Shown here one piece after another: positions 62,517-64,000 of a stretch of 64,000 nt of DNA. Position numbers and translations under genes: made by a program. The stretch covers positions 4,750,501 to 4,814,500 of the forward strand of contig NC_044600.1 in assembly GCF_901933205.1 (NCBI RefSeq), in the 5' to 3' direction. The notes under the pieces were generated by a model, which was not told the origin of the DNA, did not search any database, and was given only the letters and a program-made list of their open reading frames with translations. Position 1 is the first letter of the stretch; each line of letters opens with the position of its first letter. Origin of the DNA: Camarhynchus parvulus (taxonomy: Eukaryota; Chordata; Aves; Passeriformes; Thraupidae).

Positions 62517-62769
62517 GTGAGGCGCCTGCCCCGGCGGGACGGGGGAAGCCCTCGGGACGGCGGGGTCGGCGTTTGCCCTGCCCCGTCTAACCCAGCCCAT
62601 CTCCGCCCGGGACACCCGGCGGGAGCGCGGCTGCCCCGCGGCTGGGCCGGGGGCAGCGGCCGGGAGGCTCCGTCCCGGGGGGCGCGGGCGGGCACCGGGT
62701 GGGGGGATCCCCGGGGAGGGGTCGCTCGGGCTCTGACGGCCGCCCCCCGTCCCCGTGTCCCTCCCGCAG
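62517..62769 (+). other. BRWD3: BRWD3 intron 3
   Basis: A 253-base GC-rich GT-AG intron within the CpG island. Nothing else recognised. Confidence 0.9.
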
Positions 62770-62829
62770 CTCATTCCGCGGCGCCTGGACTGGCAGGGCA
62801 AGGAGCACCGCCGGAGCTTCGAGGACCTG
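62770..62829 (+). CDS. BRWD3: BRWD3 coding exon 4
   Basis: Encodes LIPRRLDWQGKEHRRSFEDL (residues 43-62), identical to human except Q for E after LDW. Acceptor CCGCAG, donor GTGAGA, phase 0. The next exon (human VAANAHIPPDY) is not seen before the window ends. Confidence 0.96.
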
Positions 62830-64000
62830 GTGAGACAAGTTTCACTCTTGACTTTTCCGACAACTTCCCTCCGCCCCCCGCGCCGCCGCCGCCGCACCGG
62901 GCGCCGCGTCCCCCCCCTCGCCCCGTGTGTATGTCTCCCCCCCCAACTAAGGCTGCGGGCTGCGCCCCGCCGAGGCCGCGGCGGGCCGCGGGGTGCGGAG
63001 CGGAGAGGCAGGCAGGGAGCGGAGGCGCGGCGGGGCCGGGGGCTGGCGGCGAGACCCCCGTGGGCCGCCCGGTGGCATCGGCGGAGCGGCCGCGCCGCGC
63101 TATTGTGGGGCCGGGGGTTATCCGAGGGCACGCACCGGGGCCCGGCGCGGCCAATGGCGCTGCGCCTTACAACGCGGGGAGCGGTGCGCGGCGATGTGAG
63201 GCGGCCCCTGATTGGCTGCGGCGGCGCCGCGGCGGAGCCGGCGGGGCGGGGGCGCGGGGCGCGGGTCCCCCCGGTCCCCCCGCGCCATCGCCGCCGCCTC
63301 GCCCGCGCCCCCGGGGCTGCCCCGCTCCGGGCCGGGCTCGGCCGCACTGCCGCGGCCCGAGGGGTGGGGGGGACGTGCCGGACGTGCCGCCGGGCCCGGC
63401 GATGCCGGGCTGGGTCAGGGATTCCCGGCCTGCGGCGGCCTGCGCGAAACCCGCCCCTCTCCGCGGCGTCTGGGCCTGCTGTCAGGCAGGAAAGGAGGGG
63501 TTAGGAAGTGTGGTGTTGTGGCTGTTAAATGCCGGTGAAATACACGGAGTGGCTGCTTTTGCTGAGTGCTGAACCCTGTGAATGTGTGTCATTGAGGAAG
63601 GTCAGTGCCTCCGCAAGGCCGGGGGTGGGGGGGGCCCTTGGCCCCGCACCCCCGAGATGTGTCTGTGTGAAAGTGACAAAACTGAAGCTGTTCCAGTCCT
63701 TTTCCAAAGGGTCCAGGCGGCCTTGATTTCATTCCTGGGAGCTCTGGGCGATGACGTGTGGCGCTGATGTAGCACTTTGCAGTTGTACGGCTGTAAACTT
63801 CCCGATAGCGTTTATAGCCCTGGTACCTGTGCCCAGCGCTGGCACTCACCTGCAAGGAATGGAAAGCACGTCCTGGCCTCTCCCGGCTCCCATGGAGCAA
63901 TAGTGACGTGGGATTTTGCCATGACTGTTGCTCAAACTCCTCTGCATGTGGCTCGGGAGCTGGTTTCCCACTTTAGCAACGTTGTAGGAGCTCAGATGTG
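62830..64000 (+). other. BRWD3: BRWD3 intron 4, partial
   Basis: The first part (to about 63480) is still CpG island and carries two NF-Y-type CCAAT boxes in opposite orientation (63151-63155 and 63211-63215), so it could host a second start site. The rest is ordinary intron sequence with a G-rich run near 63622-63637. No further exon is visible. Confidence 0.8.
63151..63215. promoter_or_regulatory. BRWD3: Paired CCAAT boxes in BRWD3 intron 4
   Basis: CCAATGG at 63151 and ATTGGC at 63211 are 60 bases apart, facing each other, in dense CpG DNA. NF-Y sites flanking a GC-rich core are a common TATA-less promoter layout. Function is inferred. Confidence 0.45.

Noticed and set aside
62241..63347. 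A 368-codon open frame on the minus strand, and a 371-codon frame on the plus strand at 62457-63572
   Set aside because: Both run through the BRWD3 CpG island across proven exons and introns. High GC content depletes stop codons; the translations are rich in Arg, Pro, Gly and Ala with no family likeness.

Overview
The window is vertebrate nuclear DNA and almost certainly avian. It has split genes with GT-AG introns, CpG-island promoters, and about 18 pieces of CR1 (the chicken-repeat LINE) as nearly the only dispersed repeat, with no sign of mammalian-type SINEs. The many CR1 3' ends of the 'agaatggtttgggttggaa' kind suggest a neoavian bird, perhaps a passerine. The species cannot be fixed from sequence alone.

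Three protein genes are supported. (1) SH3BGRL on the minus strand: coding exons 1-3 at 26434-26478, 4517-4702 and 1594-1674. The last short coding exon and 3' UTR were not found and probably lie left of base 1. (2) A complete short HMGN nucleosome-binding protein of 105 residues on the plus strand: six coding exons from 35292 to 42191, with the 3' UTR ending near 42850. (3) The start of BRWD3 on the plus strand: coding exons 1-4 at 62158-62829, running off the right edge.

SH3BGRL and the HMGN gene are head to head, about 8.8 kb between start codons. HMGN and BRWD3 are head to tail, about 19 kb apart. This order and orientation match human Xq21.1 (BRWD3, HMGN5, SH3BGRL). From memory, related sets sit at human 21q22 (BRWD1, HMGN1, SH3BGR) and 6q14 (PHIP, HMGN3, SH3BGRL2), so this looks like one copy of an anciently duplicated block. 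The HMGN gene lies in the HMGN5 position but encodes a short HMG-14-like protein without the long acidic tail of mammalian HMGN5.

Layout: 1-26.5 kb is SH3BGRL, mostly intron, with two minisatellites and scattered CR1. At 26.2-27.2 kb is its CpG-island promoter, beside a 52-base homopurine run. The 27.2-34.5 kb stretch is intergenic, with a small GC-rich patch holding a strong CTCF-like site at 29.5 kb. At 34.5-42.85 kb is the HMGN gene, with a second promoter-like CpG patch (E2F-like and ZNF143-like sites) in intron 1. At 42.85-61.7 kb is gene-free DNA rich in CR1, with three paired homeodomain-type sites that may be enhancers. At 61.7-64 kb are the BRWD3 CpG island and first exons. The genes share a chromatin theme (HMGN binds nucleosomes, BRWD3 is a chromatin reader and ubiquitin-ligase adaptor), but nothing shows them acting as one unit. 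No new biological system was found; the noteworthy items are regulatory and evolutionary.
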